Assembly: GCF_017161565.1 (NCBI RefSeq)
Contig: NZ_CP066796.1
Coordinates: 620,001 to 684,000 of the forward strand
Length of the DNA stretch: 64,000 nt
Origin: Erwinia amylovora
GTDB taxonomy: Bacteria > Pseudomonadota > Gammaproteobacteria > Enterobacterales > Enterobacteriaceae
Direction: 5' to 3'
This document shows positions 52,935 to 62,793 of the stretch, one piece after another; within the stretch, counting starts at the first letter, position 1, and each line of letters starts with the position of its first letter. Position numbers and translations under genes: made by a program. Under the pieces are notes generated by a model. The model was given only the letters and a program-made list of their open reading frames with translations. It was not told where the DNA came from and did no database searches.

Positions 52935-54173
52935 TCACGCTTTCTTTCCGCTGGCAGCGGCGCGAGCGAGCGCGGAGACAACAATCCGTGGCGTCAGCAC
53001 CTGTGGCAGCACCACCGGTTTACTCCCATCGGCCGGATAAACAACGTACAGCGGCAGTCCGCCGCGGCCAAAATCACTGAGCGCCTGTTCGACATCGGGG
53101 TTATATTTTGTTGAGTCGGCGACCATATAAATGGTGCCCGTGCGCGCCATTGCCGCCTTTACCGCCGGAGTCGACAGCGAGGAACGCTCGTTGACCTGAC
53201 AGGTGATGCACCATGATGCGGTAAAATTGACCAGAACAGGCTGACCCTGGCCTTTTACCGCGTCTACTTTTTGTGGCGACCAGACGACCGTGGCTGCGGC
53301 TTCGGCGGTATCAGTAAGGTTAGACGGACGTGAAAACGCGTCAATATTAGCCAGCGGCGGCACAATCAGCAAAATGAACACTGCGCTGGCAATATGCATT
53401 GGCCAGTGGCGTTTTCCCATCATAAGGCGTTGCTGTGCCTTGCCGTACAGCCAGGCGGCAAAACTTAGCACTATGCAGCAAACCAAAATCGCCGCCAGTG
53501 CCAGGGAGCCAGCCTGGCGCTCCAGCACCCATATAAGCCAGGCCACCGTCGCCAGCATGGGAAACGCAAGACCCTGTTTCAGCGTTAACATCCAGCCGCC
53601 TGGCGCGGGTAAGACGCGCGCCAGCAGCGGGAAAAAGGAGATAAGTGTAAACGGCGCGGCGAAGCCAAACGCCAGCGCAATAAAGATAACCAGGCTGAAT
53701 AACGGCGGCTGAGTCAGCGCATAGCCGATGGCGCTGGCCATAAACGGCGCACTGCAGGGGGTGGCGACGATAATGGCTAAAGCCCCGGTCAGGGCAGAAC
53801 CCGTCAGACCGCCGCGTGTCCCCCCCATTTCACCTACGCGCTGTACCGAAAGGCCGACCTCAAACAGCCCGAAGAGGTTGAGCGCTGACGCCAGCATTAC
53901 CAGCGCCAGAAGGGCAATCACCAGCGGTGACTGTAACTGAAACCCCCAGCCAACTGCCGAACCGCCGGAACGGGCCAGCAGCAGTGCGCCTGCCAGCGCA
54001 AGCATGGTCAGCACCACGCCAGACAAAAAGGCCAGCCCTTCAGATCTGACCTGAGCGGGCTTACCATGGTGGCGGATCAGGCTCAGCGCCTTAAGCGAAA
54101 TAACCGGGAATACGCACGGCATCAGATTGAGAATGATGCCGCCCAGCAGGGCGGCAGCGATGGCAGTCAGCAT
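52935..54173 (-). CDS. DsbD/ScsB-like membrane thiol reductant transporter
   Basis: This 412-residue protein moves electrons from cytoplasmic thioredoxin to the periplasm. The membrane part (about 1-280) contains the two Cys motifs of the DsbD core, LNLMPCVFPVISLKAL and ATPCSAPFM, with about eight helices. The C-terminal thioredoxin domain has NFTASWCITCQVNERS (CXXC). The N-terminal periplasmic domain of DsbD is missing, so it must hand electrons directly to a partner. The peroxiredoxin upstream is an obvious candidate. Stop and start are 24 bases from the peroxiredoxin and 82 from the sigma gene, all in one direction. Confidence 0.88.
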   Translation of the reverse strand: MLTAIAAALLGGIILNLMPCVFPVISLKALSLIRHHGKPAQVRSEGLAFLSGVVLTMLALAGALLLARSGGSAVGWGFQLQSPLVIALLALVMLASALNLFGLFEVGLSVQRVGEMGGTRGGLTGSALTGALAIIVATPCSAPFMASAIGYALTQPPLFSLVIFIALAFGFAAPFTLISFFPLLARVLPAPGGWMLTLKQGLAFPMLATVAWLIWVLERQAGSLALAAILVCCIVLSFAAWLYGKAQQRLMMGKRHWPMHIASAVFILLIVPPLANIDAFSRPSNLTDTAEAAATVVWSPQKVDAVKGQGQPVLVNFTASWCITCQVNERSSLSTPAVKAAMARTGTIYMVADSTKYNPDVEQALSDFGRGGLPLYVVYPADGSKPVVLPQVLTPRIVVSALARAAASGKKA

Positions 54174-54197
54174 ATTAAACCTACTCAGGCAGGGAAG

Positions 54198-54761
54198 TTA
54201 AGCCGGGTTGGCCTGACGGTATTTTTTGACTGCATCCATCGCTTTTTGAATATGCGCTTCAGGATTTTTATCGCTATAGCCGAGCAGGATTTTACCGTCA
54301 GGCGCAATCACGTACGAGGTACGGTCAGACAGCGTTTTACCATTGAACTGCATCGTGCTGTGATATTCTCCGGCCACTTTAGCGCCCGGATCGGCGGCTA
54401 CCGTAAATTTGTCACGGCACTCCAGCTGGGAAAATTTGGCGATTTGGTCTACATTGCCAGCGGTCACGCCGATAACGGTCGCCCCCTGCTTTTTGAACTC
54501 ATCGGTCGCTTCGGCGAAAGCGTGCGCTTCCAGCGTGCAGCCTGCACTGAATGCTGCCGGGAAGAAGTAGAGTACCACTGGCCCTTTCTGTAATGCCTGC
54601 TTTAGCGCGAACGTTGTTGGTTTGCCTGCCAGTGCAGACTTCAACTGAAAATCAGGGGCTTTGTCACCCACCTGCAGGGCGGCAAGCGCAGATGTGACGG
54701 GCAGAGTAAGGCTAAGAATGGCTGCGGCAGCCAGCGCGCCCAGGGTGCTTTTCATATGCAT
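54198..54761 (-). CDS. Periplasmic peroxiredoxin (AhpC/BCP-like)
   Basis: The 187 residues start with a Sec signal (STLGALAAAAILSLTLPVTSALA|ALQ), so the enzyme works in the periplasm. The thioredoxin fold contains YFFPAAFSAGCTLEAHAFAE with the peroxidatic Cys and SQLECRDKFTVAADPGAKVA with a possible resolving Cys. Peroxiredoxins need a reductant, and the adjacent DsbD-like protein could supply it. An in-frame ATG two codons downstream is an alternative start. It is the first gene of the four-gene minus-strand cluster. Confidence 0.9.
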   Translation of the reverse strand: MHMKSTLGALAAAAILSLTLPVTSALAALQVGDKAPDFQLKSALAGKPTTFALKQALQKGPVVLYFFPAAFSAGCTLEAHAFAEATDEFKKQGATVIGVTAGNVDQIAKFSQLECRDKFTVAADPGAKVAGEYHSTMQFNGKTLSDRTSYVIAPDGKILLGYSDKNPEAHIQKAMDAVKKYRQANPA

Positions 54762-54900
54762 GACGATTTCTCCAGTGTGGGCCAGGCATTAGCGCCTGAT
54801 AAACTTAACCTTAGTTTCGCTGATGCCGTAGCAAAAGTTGCGCTCAGGAGAAAATATTTTTGTACTTCAACCCAGGCTGCTCGCCGCCGCCCAGCCATCC

Positions 54901-55326
54901 TTACTCATAGTGATTCTCAAACCAGCTTTCCAATATGATTACCGCGGAAAGCGAGTCGACGTTGCCTTTGCTAAGCGCACGAAAACCGCCGCGTTCAAAC
55001 AGCTCTGCCCGTGCTTCTACGGTGCTTAAGCGTTCATCGTGCAGGTCAACCTGTACGCCGAAGCGCCCGTGCAGGCGGTTGGCAAATTTACGCGCCCGTA
55101 CCGTCAGCGGCTGCTCGCTACCATCCATATTGAGGGGAAGTCCGACAACAACCCGATCTGGCTGCCACTCTTTCAGCAGGGCTTCGAGCCTGTTCCAGTC
55201 CGGAATGCCGTCCTGTGCTTTCAGCGCGATAAGTGGACGGGCTGTGCCGGTCAACTGTTGGCCGATAGCAACGCCGATGCTTTTAGTGCCGAAATCAAAG
55301 GCCAGGCAGGTTTGATTACGCATCAT
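54901..55326 (-). CDS. yqgF: YqgF (RuvX), RNase H-fold nuclease family protein
   Basis: YqgF proteins process rRNA or resolve Holliday junctions. The 141 residues start [17 protein letters not shown] with the catalytic Asp, followed by [17 protein letters not shown] and [11 protein letters not shown]. Its start overlaps the yqgE stop by four bases, the conserved pair. Confidence 0.95.
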   Translation of the reverse strand: MMRNQTCLAFDFGTKSIGVAIGQQLTGTARPLIALKAQDGIPDWNRLEALLKEWQPDRVVVGLPLNMDGSEQPLTVRARKFANRLHGRFGVQVDLHDERLSTVEARAELFERGGFRALSKGNVDSLSAVIILESWFENHYE

Positions 55327-55886
55327 GCATGCCCGGCTTCACTGGCAATGTTATGAATATCAACGCCGATACTTTTTGCTGCCTCGCGCCAGCGTTCAGC
55401 TATTGGCGTATGAAACAGAATATTGCTGTCCGCCGCGGTGGTTAACCAGGCATTTTCAAGCAGTTCCTGTTCCAGCTGGCCTTTTTCCCAGGCGCAATAG
55501 CCCAGCGCAACCAGCACATTATCGGGCTGTTCGGGGGTACCGAGGGTTTCCAGCACGTCGCGTGAAGTGGTGATCACCGTGTTGTCTGACACGCGAATGC
55601 TGGAAGTAAACAACGTCTGAGCCGAATGCAGAATAAAACCGCGATCCTCTGCCAGCGGGCCACCTGCAAATACCGGCTTGTCCAGTCTTAGTGCTGGATC
55701 GCGCGCATCGGGCGAAATCTTGAGTTTTTTCAGAATGCCTTCAACCGTCAGGTTTTCCATGGGTTTGTTGACGATCAACCCCATTGCACCGTCAGCGCTG
55801 TGCTCACAAATATACACCACCGAACGCTTGAACAGCGGGTCCTGCAGCGTTGGCATGGCAATCAAAAAATGATGCTGTAAATTCAT
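55323..55886 (-). CDS. yqgE: YqgE, UPF0301 protein
   Basis: The 187 residues ([19 protein letters not shown], then [20 protein letters not shown] and [20 protein letters not shown]) match the YqgE/AlgH family. The family is widespread and of unknown biochemical function. It is translated with yqgF through a four-base overlap. Confidence 0.95.
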   Translation of the reverse strand: MNLQHHFLIAMPTLQDPLFKRSVVYICEHSADGAMGLIVNKPMENLTVEGILKKLKISPDARDPALRLDKPVFAGGPLAEDRGFILHSAQTLFTSSIRVSDNTVITTSRDVLETLGTPEQPDNVLVALGYCAWEKGQLEQELLENAWLTTAADSNILFHTPIAERWREAAKSIGVDIHNIASEAGHA

Positions 55887-55908
55887 ACTTAATGTTCTGT
55901 AGTCTGGT

Positions 55909-55937
55909 TAACGCCCACGCTAAACCGGCGGGCGTTA
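55909..55937 (-). terminator. Stem-loop between gshB and yqgE
   Basis: TAACGCCC (55909-55916) and GGGCGTTA (55930-55937) pair around a 13-base loop. It lies in the 89-base gap after gshB, without a T run. Confidence 0.45.
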
Positions 55938-55975
55938 AGGGTTAGCCGTGGGGCAATTGGCCCCCGCAGTAACAA

Positions 55976-56920
55976 TCAGGCGAGGCGTTTCTCAATCGCA
56001 TCCATTAGCATCGCGGTAACAGAGATCGGAAACGCGGCTTCAATCTCACGGATGCAGGTTGGGCTGGTCACATTAATTTCTGTCAGCTTATCGCCAATGA
56101 TATCCAGGCCGACAAAAATCAGACCTTTCTGCTTCAGGACCGGGGCGACGCGACGGGCAATTTCCCAGTCACTATCAGTCAAAGGTCGCGCTTCACCACG
56201 GCCGCCGGCAGCGAGGTTGCCGCGCGTTTCACCTGATTTTGGGATGCGCGCCAGACAATACGGCACCGGCTCACCGTCTACCACCAGCACGCGTTTGTCG
56301 CCGTCTTTAATCGCCGGCAGATAGTTTTGTGCCATGCAGTAGAAGCTGCCATGTCCGGTCAGGGTTTCAACGATGACCGACAGATTCGGGTCTTCCTGCC
56401 TGATGCGGAAAATCGACGCGCCGCCCATGCCGTCCAGCGGTTTAAGTATGATGTCATTATGCTGCTGCCAGAATTTACGGATCTGGCTGGCATTGCGGGT
56501 AACCAGCGTATCCGGGGTCAAATCGGCAAACCATGCGGTGAACAGCTTCTCGTTACAATCGCGCAGGCTCTGCGGCTTGTTAACTATCAACGTGCCTTTT
56601 TCCTCTGCACGCTCAAGAATATAGGTGGCGTAGATAAACTCGGTATCAAATGGGGGATCTTTTCGCATCAGCACCACGTTCAGGTCGGACAGTGCAATAT
56701 CCTGCTCATCACCGAACGCAAACCATTGATTAACGTTTTGCTCAACGCTTAGCAGGCGGGTACGCGCCCGCCCTTCACCAGCGCGCAGATAGAGATCGTT
56801 CATCTCCATATAGTGAATTTCATAACCGCGTTTTTGTGCTTCCAGCAACATCGCAAAGCTGGAATCTTTTTTGATATTGATGGAAGTTATCGGGTCCATC
56901 ACTATGCCAAGCTTAATCAT
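55976..56920 (-). CDS. gshB: GshB, glutathione synthetase
   Basis: GshB joins γ-glutamylcysteine and glycine with ATP. The 314 residues have the N-terminal substrate domain (IKLGIVMDPITSINIKKDSS, LMRKDPPFDTEFIYATYILE) and the ATP-grasp region (DIILKPLDGMGGASIFRI, then NLAAGGRGEARPLTDSDWEI and EINVTSPTCIREIE). Length and sequence match the E. coli enzyme. Confidence 0.97.
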   Translation of the reverse strand: MIKLGIVMDPITSINIKKDSSFAMLLEAQKRGYEIHYMEMNDLYLRAGEGRARTRLLSVEQNVNQWFAFGDEQDIALSDLNVVLMRKDPPFDTEFIYATYILERAEEKGTLIVNKPQSLRDCNEKLFTAWFADLTPDTLVTRNASQIRKFWQQHNDIILKPLDGMGGASIFRIRQEDPNLSVIVETLTGHGSFYCMAQNYLPAIKDGDKRVLVVDGEPVPYCLARIPKSGETRGNLAAGGRGEARPLTDSDWEIARRVAPVLKQKGLIFVGLDIIGDKLTEINVTSPTCIREIEAAFPISVTAMLMDAIEKRLA

Positions 56921-57287
56921 TCTTCTCTCCGCTTTGAGCTAAACCCGTCATAATTCAAGTTGCAGGGGCTATGGCTGCATGACCCGATCCTCGCCACTGA
57001 CGCGGACGTCATCAGCGGCGTTTAAATCTGCTCACGACAGATTTGTCATTCACCCGATGAGATCTCTAAGGAAGTGGCCGGGATCCATGGGTTTGCCGCC
57101 TGTCTGCCACCCGAACTATCAAGGGTAAATTGTTAAGACATTCTAAATTCACGCAGTGTTCAGATAAGTTATTCATTACCTTAGCACTCATCCGATGATC
57201 CGATCAGAGAATAAAGTGAAACATATCAGGTACGCCGAGCGAGCTGGCGCGGCTGCAACGCTATGACTGATGCTAAATGTGCTGTTT
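56921..57287. other. Enlarged gap between gshB and rsmE
   Basis: These genes are normally almost adjacent, but here 367 bases separate them. Bases 56950-56966 read ATAATTCAAGTTGCAGG, similar to the start of a short intergenic repeat I remember from Yersinia and Serratia. I found no gene in the rest. Confidence 0.45.
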
Positions 57288-58019
57288 TCAGCCCAAATCG
57301 CCAAACCGCACCTGCAGTGCAGTGATTGCCGTCAATGCGGTTGTTTCGGTGCGCAGCACGCGTGGGCCTAGCAAAATATCAGTAAACCCATGTTGCGCCG
57401 TCATGGCAATCTCATCGGCAGATAGCCCACCCTCCGGGCCAATCAGCAGACGAACACGTTCAATCGGAAGCGGCAGGGTGTTAATGCTGTGTTTGGCACG
57501 CGGATGCAGGTTGAGCTTTAGCCCCGGCTCCGGTTCGGCGCACCAGGCATCCAGCGCCATCGCGTTACGCACCTCGGGAATGCAGTTGCGTCCACACTGT
57601 TCACAGGCGGCAATGGCGATCTTTTGCCACTGCTGCATTTTTTTCGCCAACCGTTCTGCATCCAGCTTCACGCCACAGCGCTCAGAAAACAAGGGGGTAA
57701 TCACATTTACTCCCAGTTCGACGGCTTTTTGAACAGTAAATTCCATTTTTTCGCCGCGCGACATGACCTGGCCCAGGTGCAGATGAAGCGGCGATTCGCG
57801 GCTGTCCTCGCGACTGGCGTTGATTCTGACACAAACATTTTTTTTATCAGCCTGAATAATTTCCGCCGCAAAAACCAGACTGGTGCCATCGAACAATTCC
57901 AGCATCTGGCCTGCACTCATGCGCAGTACGCGGCCAACGTGGTTAGCCGCCTCTTCACTCAGGGCTATTTCGTTGCCGATCTGTAACGGCCGGGGCTGAT
58001 AAATGCGAGGTATACGCAT
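57288..58019 (-). CDS. rsmE: RsmE, 16S rRNA m3U1498 methyltransferase
   Basis: The 243 residues combine an N-terminal PUA-like domain ([18 protein letters not shown]) with a SPOUT knot domain holding the SAM site ([18 protein letters not shown] and [19 protein letters not shown]). RsmE methylates U1498 in the ribosomal decoding centre. It follows endA at 53 bases, as in E. coli. Confidence 0.96.
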   Translation of the reverse strand: MRIPRIYQPRPLQIGNEIALSEEAANHVGRVLRMSAGQMLELFDGTSLVFAAEIIQADKKNVCVRINASREDSRESPLHLHLGQVMSRGEKMEFTVQKAVELGVNVITPLFSERCGVKLDAERLAKKMQQWQKIAIAACEQCGRNCIPEVRNAMALDAWCAEPEPGLKLNLHPRAKHSINTLPLPIERVRLLIGPEGGLSADEIAMTAQHGFTDILLGPRVLRTETTALTAITALQVRFGDLG

Positions 58020-58072
58020 GGAAATCCTGTAAAAGTTAACACAATAATGTTGTGCAGTTTAGGCCAGCGATT

Positions 58073-58786
58073 TTACCGCTGGCAAGCCTGCTGTACATAA
58101 GGGTTATGATTGCCCTGAACGCGGGCAATGCGCCGATCGCGCTCGCATTCCCACGGCGTGACCGGATAGAGCTTGCTCCAGGCGGTCATTAACTGCGTCT
58201 GCTGTTTTGACATACTCAGTTGATACTGGTCACGCATATAGAACCATGTACGGGCGATGGCGCCGCGCGCGCGCGCTGGCGGTTCGGCCAGTTTATTTTT
58301 GAAATCGACTTTCATGGCGCACTGGCCATACTGCTGCTCGCCGCCGCTCCACTGACCGTACATGAAGTTACCGCGATCGCCGTTCACCTCTCCGATAGCC
58401 GGTTGCAGGTTATGCAGGTCGCTTTCCATTCGACGATAGACGGGGTCTTTGACGCAGTTTTTTCGCCCGCCGTCTTGCCAGCACTGGCGCTGGTGGCCAA
58501 AGCTCCACGCCGGGACAACATGCTCCCATTCGATGCGGCTGGCGCGTTCGCTATTTTTGCGTACCTGATAACCGCAGGAGGTGAGATCGGGCACGCCTTT
58601 TTTACCCTGCCAGTCAATTTTGCAGCCGCAATAAAACGTGCCGGGTGCATCGTGGTGAATTTGCGCCGCCCAGGCCTTTGCCTGGCTGAAGTTATTCTGC
58701 TGGTAGTTGCCCTGACTGAGAGCATGGCAAAAAAGGGGGGGGAACAGCAGGGAAAGGGCTATTGAGCTAAAAATTTTGCGAGACAT
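58073..58786 (-). CDS. endA: EndA, periplasmic endonuclease I
   Basis: EndA is a secreted nuclease that cuts double-stranded DNA in the periplasm. The 237-residue protein begins with a Sec signal ([21 protein letters not shown]). It has the ββα-metal core with [16 protein letters not shown] and [20 protein letters not shown]. Cys pairs in the mature part are consistent with a periplasmic enzyme. Confidence 0.95.
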   Translation of the reverse strand: MSRKIFSSIALSLLFPPLFCHALSQGNYQQNNFSQAKAWAAQIHHDAPGTFYCGCKIDWQGKKGVPDLTSCGYQVRKNSERASRIEWEHVVPAWSFGHQRQCWQDGGRKNCVKDPVYRRMESDLHNLQPAIGEVNGDRGNFMYGQWSGGEQQYGQCAMKVDFKNKLAEPPARARGAIARTWFYMRDQYQLSMSKQQTQLMTAWSKLYPVTPWECERDRRIARVQGNHNPYVQQACQR

Positions 58787-58908
58787 ATTCCAGTAAATCT
58801 GTATTCCATGAAACGGTCGTGGAGAGTAACAGATGTGCCGTTAATAACGAATAACGGCTTAAAATATAAGCCTTATATCGTCTTATTTTTAATCAGCAGC
58901 GAGCATTT

Positions 58909-59421
58909 TTAAGATTCCTGGAAGTTGCCGGGCTGGAGAGGGTCACCACAGTACAGGCAGCGATATTGGCTCTCGCCCCTTACCACCCGGTTATGGCGGC
59001 GCACGCTTAACTGATGCTGCTGGCAGCGGCAGCGGTACGGGAAAGCGCGGCTGCACACCGAGGCTATCGCAAACTGATGGGTACGGCGCGCGGGAACCCC
59101 CAGTACGCTCTCCATCATCCATTTCCACTCTTTACCGTGCGGTGCAACGCGGCCAAAATGTTTCCAAACCAGCAGGTGCGCCAGCTCGTGCGGCACCACT
59201 TCATCAATGAACGCCTGCTGGTTTTCCAACAGCAGTACCGGATTCAGGCGAATTTCCCAACTTTGCAGCCAGGCCGTTCCCGCCGCCGTACCACGCTGTT
59301 TGTAGTGCAGTGCGGGTTGCGGATAGTTGCGCTCCAGCCGCAGATTAGCCTGCTGAAGTTTATCACGCAGCCTTTGCATAACGGCCTGCTGCAGGGTAAT
59401 AGGGATTCTCTCAGGTTTCAT
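58909..59421 (-). CDS. sprT: SprT family metalloprotease-like protein
   Basis: I start it at the ATG at 59421 ([18 protein letters not shown]), giving 170 residues. A longer upstream frame crosses unrelated sequence. Motifs: [19 protein letters not shown] with the HExxH zinc site, and a C-terminal zinc ribbon [16 protein letters not shown] ... YRCLYCGD. The domain is the bacterial form of the Spartan protease, although the bacterial role is unproven. Confidence 0.95.
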   Translation of the reverse strand: MKPERIPITLQQAVMQRLRDKLQQANLRLERNYPQPALHYKQRGTAAGTAWLQSWEIRLNPVLLLENQQAFIDEVVPHELAHLLVWKHFGRVAPHGKEWKWMMESVLGVPARRTHQFAIASVCSRAFPYRCRCQQHQLSVRRHNRVVRGESQYRCLYCGDPLQPGNFQES

Positions 59422-59584
59422 AAGCGCAAGAATACGGCGTGCTACAGGGCAATTCAAGCCGTTCGCCGCTGCCTTAAAAGAGGTGAATAGCCGGGATCGC
59501 GCGGCCAGAAAATGGGGACAGATGATATGTCCGCCGGGTAACAGCGCGTTTAAGGCGTCGGCGGGGGGGCGCAGCAGACGGCAC

Positions 59585-59619
59585 AAAAAACAACAGGCCG
59601 GTATCATGCCGGCCTGTTG
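59585..59619 (-). terminator. Intrinsic terminator after galP
   Basis: On the minus strand CAACAGGCCGG pairs with CCGGCCTGTTG around a 7-base loop (59591-59619), followed by a run of six T (59590-59585). It begins 28 bases after the galP stop. Confidence 0.92.
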
Positions 59620-59646
59620 TGATGACTCCGTCAACGCATCAGCGGG

Positions 59647-61044
59647 TCAGTCACGCTGACCAATTTCGCGCAGTTTCTTACCACTCAACAGGTTACGTTC
59701 AATGTGCTCCAGCGAAACGTTTTTGGTTTCTGGAATAAGCCACAGGGTCAGAACAATAAAGAACAGGTTGAGCGCCGCGTAGACCCAGAAGGTGTTCGCA
59801 TTGCCGAGATGGTTCAGCATGGTCAGGAAAGTCGCCCCGACAATCATGTTCGCAATCCAGTTAGTGGCAGTAGAAACGGTGATGCCGAAATCACGCCCTT
59901 TCAGCGGCTGGATCTCTGAACAAAGTACCCAAATCAGCGGCCCGGCACTCATAGCGAATCCGACAATAAACATCAGCAGCATGGCAATCGCGAAGTATTG
60001 CGCGCCGACGGAATGAATGCCGACATGGAGCAGGGTGCCCAGAACGCCCATACCCAGCGCCATCACCATAAAGCCGAGGATCAGCGTTGGCTTACGCCCC
60101 CAACGGTCAACCAGACCAATAGCAATAAAGGTGGCCAGCACGTTAATCAGACCGACAATCACCGTGCCCCACATTTGCTGGGTGGTATTAGCAAAACCGG
60201 CGATTTCGAAAATTTTCGGTGCGTAATACATGATCACGTTCATGCCGGTGAATTGCTGCATGACCTGCAACAGCACACCAAGATAAACCGCACGACGGAA
60301 GTGACTGTTGTCTTTGAACAGCGACCAGCCGGATTGTTTAATCTTCAGACTTTCGCGGATCTCATCCAGCTCGCGTTTGGCCTGTTCGCTGGTATCGCGC
60401 AAGCGATCCAGAACCCGTTGAGCACTGCGGAAATCGCCTTTTGCTGCCAGCCAGCGCGGGCTGTTGGGCAGAAAGAAGACGCCAACCAGCAATAGCAGGG
60501 CCGGAATAGTGATGATGCCCAGCATCCAGCGCCATTCGCCGGTATAGCTGAAAGCCGTGTCGGAAAGGTAAGCGCCAAGAATACCGATGGTAATCATCAA
60601 CTGATAGAGCGAAATCATGCTGCCGCGAATTTTTTCCGGCGCTATCTCAGACAGATACAGCGGAGCAGTGTAAGACGCCACGCCAACAGCAAGGCCCAGC
60701 AAAACACGGGCGACAATCAGCATTTCCGGGTTAGTTGAGAGCGCTGACCACAGGGAGCCGATAACAAACAGCACGGCGCCGATCATCAGGCTCTTTTTAC
60801 GCCCGAGGGAAGAAGACAGCCAGCCGCTGCCGACGGCCCCAATGGCGGCACCAAACATCATTGAGCTGACGATCCACTCTTGTTGATGAGGAGTAACGCT
60901 AAAATCCTTGGCAATAAAGGGAAGTGCTCCTGCAATCACACCGATATCCAGCCCGAACAGCAGGCCAGCCAGTGCGGCAAGGAAACAGACGAACAGGGTC
61001 ATGGCCTTATTTGAAGTCCTGCTTCTTTTTTTCTTATCAGGCAT
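59647..61044 (-). CDS. galP: GalP-type sugar:proton symporter
   Basis: The 465-residue protein has the 12-helix major-facilitator fold of the sugar porter family: [20 protein letters not shown], the inter-helix [54 protein letters not shown] and a C-terminal [12 protein letters not shown]. It matches E. coli GalP (galactose/glucose-H+ symporter) in length and sequence. Upstream are a CRP and a GalR/GalS-type operator, which support galactose specificity. Confidence 0.93.
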   Translation of the reverse strand: MPDKKKRSRTSNKAMTLFVCFLAALAGLLFGLDIGVIAGALPFIAKDFSVTPHQQEWIVSSMMFGAAIGAVGSGWLSSSLGRKKSLMIGAVLFVIGSLWSALSTNPEMLIVARVLLGLAVGVASYTAPLYLSEIAPEKIRGSMISLYQLMITIGILGAYLSDTAFSYTGEWRWMLGIITIPALLLLVGVFFLPNSPRWLAAKGDFRSAQRVLDRLRDTSEQAKRELDEIRESLKIKQSGWSLFKDNSHFRRAVYLGVLLQVMQQFTGMNVIMYYAPKIFEIAGFANTTQQMWGTVIVGLINVLATFIAIGLVDRWGRKPTLILGFMVMALGMGVLGTLLHVGIHSVGAQYFAIAMLLMFIVGFAMSAGPLIWVLCSEIQPLKGRDFGITVSTATNWIANMIVGATFLTMLNHLGNANTFWVYAALNLFFIVLTLWLIPETKNVSLEHIERNLLSGKKLREIGQRD

Positions 61045-61177
61045 AACGCCTCCGTTTAGTAGTACTGCATATTGTTGTTATATAACCGTCACGCTTCAGG
61101 TAACAGGCGCGTTGGCCGCTTTGCTGCAACACGAATTATTCAGGTGTCAGATGGTAGAAAACTCAACCACGCAAGAC

Positions 61178-61193
61178 TGTGCGACAGATCACA
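61178..61193 (-). promoter_or_regulatory. CRP site upstream of galP
   Basis: TGTGC-GACAGA-TCACA matches the TGTGA-N6-TCACA consensus at nine of ten positions. It lies 134 bases before the galP start, close to the galactose-repressor operator. Confidence 0.65.
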
Positions 61194-61196
61194 TGA

Positions 61197-61212
61197 ATGT
61201 AACCGGTTACAA
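61197..61212 (-). promoter_or_regulatory. GalR/GalS-type operator upstream of galP
   Basis: ATGTAACCGGTTACAA contains the 14-bp perfect palindrome TGTAACCGGTTACA, which fits the GTGNAANC/GNTTNCAC operator consensus. It lies three bases from the CRP site. Confidence 0.72.
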
Positions 61213-61425
61213 CAGCATTTCGCTAAAAAAGTATGCCATGCCCCCCCGTTATCGGGTGCATTAACCTGTAAGCCATAGCAAATGGTAGTGTGTATTATCT
61301 TATAGCCTGAACAATATCAGACAGTGCTGAAAATAGCTCATTCTGCGACAGTTTCTAGCGTGCTGTGTCGGTAATCAAGCAGAAATTCAACTGTTTATAG
61401 ATAATGTCATTAACAATAAAGAGAT

Positions 61426-61454
61426 AAAAAAAGGGCACCCGCGTTCGGATGCCC
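61426..61454 (-). terminator. Intrinsic terminator after metK
   Basis: GGGCA-C-CCG (61433-61441), loop CGTT, CGG-A-TGCCC (up to 61454) form the stem. On the minus strand seven T (61432-61426) follow it. It starts 21 bases after the metK stop. Confidence 0.92.
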
Positions 61455-61474
61455 CTGAAGCTCTTATAGTGAAA

Positions 61475-62629
61475 TTATTTCAGGCCGGCGGCTTCACGCA
61501 GCTGTGCCGCTTTGTCGGTTTTTTCCCACGGAAAATGTTCACGACCAAAGTGACCATAGGCGGCGGTTTCGCGGTAAATTGGGTGCAGCAGGTCCAGCAT
61601 CTGGATCAAACCGTAAGGGCGCAGGTCGAAGAATTCGCGCACCAGCAGGGTCAGGGTTTCAGTAGAGATTTTCTCAGTGCCGAAAGTCTCAACCATAATG
61701 GAGGTCGGTTCTGCCACGCCGATAGCGTAGGAAACCTGAATTTCACAGCGATCGGCCAGCCCGGCAGCGACAATATTCTTTGCCACATAACGCGCTGCAT
61801 AGGCCGCAGAACGGTCAACTTTCGACGGGTCTTTACCTGAGAATGCGCCCCCGCCGTGACGAGCCATACCGCCGTAGGTATCAACGATGATTTTACGCCC
61901 GGTCAGGCCGCAGTCGCCCATTGGGCCACCAATGACGAAACGTCCGGTTGGATTGATGTGGTATTTGGTATTGGCGTTAATCCACTCAGTGGGCAGTACC
62001 GGTTTGATGATCTCTTCCATCACCGCTTCCTGCAGATCTTTTTGCGAGATGTCCTCGGCGTGTTGAGTAGACAGCACTACCGCATCAATACCCACAATCT
62101 TGCCTTCATCATACTGGAAGGTGATTTGACTTTTCGCATCCGGACGCAGCCACGGCAAAGTTCCGCTTTTACGCACTTCAGACTGGCGCTGCACCAAACG
62201 GTGCGCGTAAGTGACCGGCGCTGGCATCAGCACGTCAGTTTCGTTAGTGGCGTAGCCGAACATCAGACCCTGGTCGCCCGCGCCCTGTTCCAGCGGGTCG
62301 GTGCGGTCCACGCCCTGGTTGATATCCGGTGACTGCTTACCGATGGCGCTCAGTACCGCACAGGAATTGGCATCAAAGCCCATATCGGAATGGACATAGC
62401 CGATGTCACGCACGGTTTGGCGAGTGATCTCTTCGATATCAACCCATGCGCTGGTGGTGATTTCACCGCCAACCAGAACCATGCCGGTTTTCACATAGGT
62501 TTCGCAGGCCACACGGGCTTTGGGATCCTGCTCGAGGATAGCATCTAGCACGGCATCAGAAATCTGATCGGCGATTTTATCGGGATGTCCTTCTGATACG
62601 GACTCGGATGTAAAAAGGTGTTTAGCCAT
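61475..62629 (-). CDS. metK: MetK, S-adenosylmethionine synthetase
   Basis: MetK makes SAM from methionine and ATP. The 384 residues include [20 protein letters not shown], the [12 protein letters not shown] nucleotide motif and [19 protein letters not shown]. Length matches E. coli. The upstream operator array (62746-62793) indicates MetJ repression by SAM. Confidence 0.98.
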   Translation of the reverse strand: MAKHLFTSESVSEGHPDKIADQISDAVLDAILEQDPKARVACETYVKTGMVLVGGEITTSAWVDIEEITRQTVRDIGYVHSDMGFDANSCAVLSAIGKQSPDINQGVDRTDPLEQGAGDQGLMFGYATNETDVLMPAPVTYAHRLVQRQSEVRKSGTLPWLRPDAKSQITFQYDEGKIVGIDAVVLSTQHAEDISQKDLQEAVMEEIIKPVLPTEWINANTKYHINPTGRFVIGGPMGDCGLTGRKIIVDTYGGMARHGGGAFSGKDPSKVDRSAAYAARYVAKNIVAAGLADRCEIQVSYAIGVAEPTSIMVETFGTEKISTETLTLLVREFFDLRPYGLIQMLDLLHPIYRETAAYGHFGREHFPWEKTDKAAQLREAAGLK

Positions 62630-62745
62630 TTTATTCTTTACCTTGAATCTAACGGGTTAAAAATCAACTGCATAGCGCAAAGACTGGCCAACTGGCCGTA
62701 AACTCAGACTTAGCGCCCCCACAGGCAAAGCCATGAGCAGTAGTA

Positions 62746-62793
62746 AGACGCTTAGAAGTTAACCAGTATAGACGGATTAACATCTGGACGTCT
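62746..62793 (-). promoter_or_regulatory. MetJ operator array (six tandem met boxes)
   Basis: Six consecutive 8-mers, AGACGCTT, AGAAGTTA, ACCAGTAT, AGACGGAT, TAACATCT and GGACGTCT, are degenerate copies of the AGACGTCT met box. They lie 117-164 bases upstream of metK. The SAM-bound repressor MetJ covers such arrays cooperatively. Confidence 0.88.
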
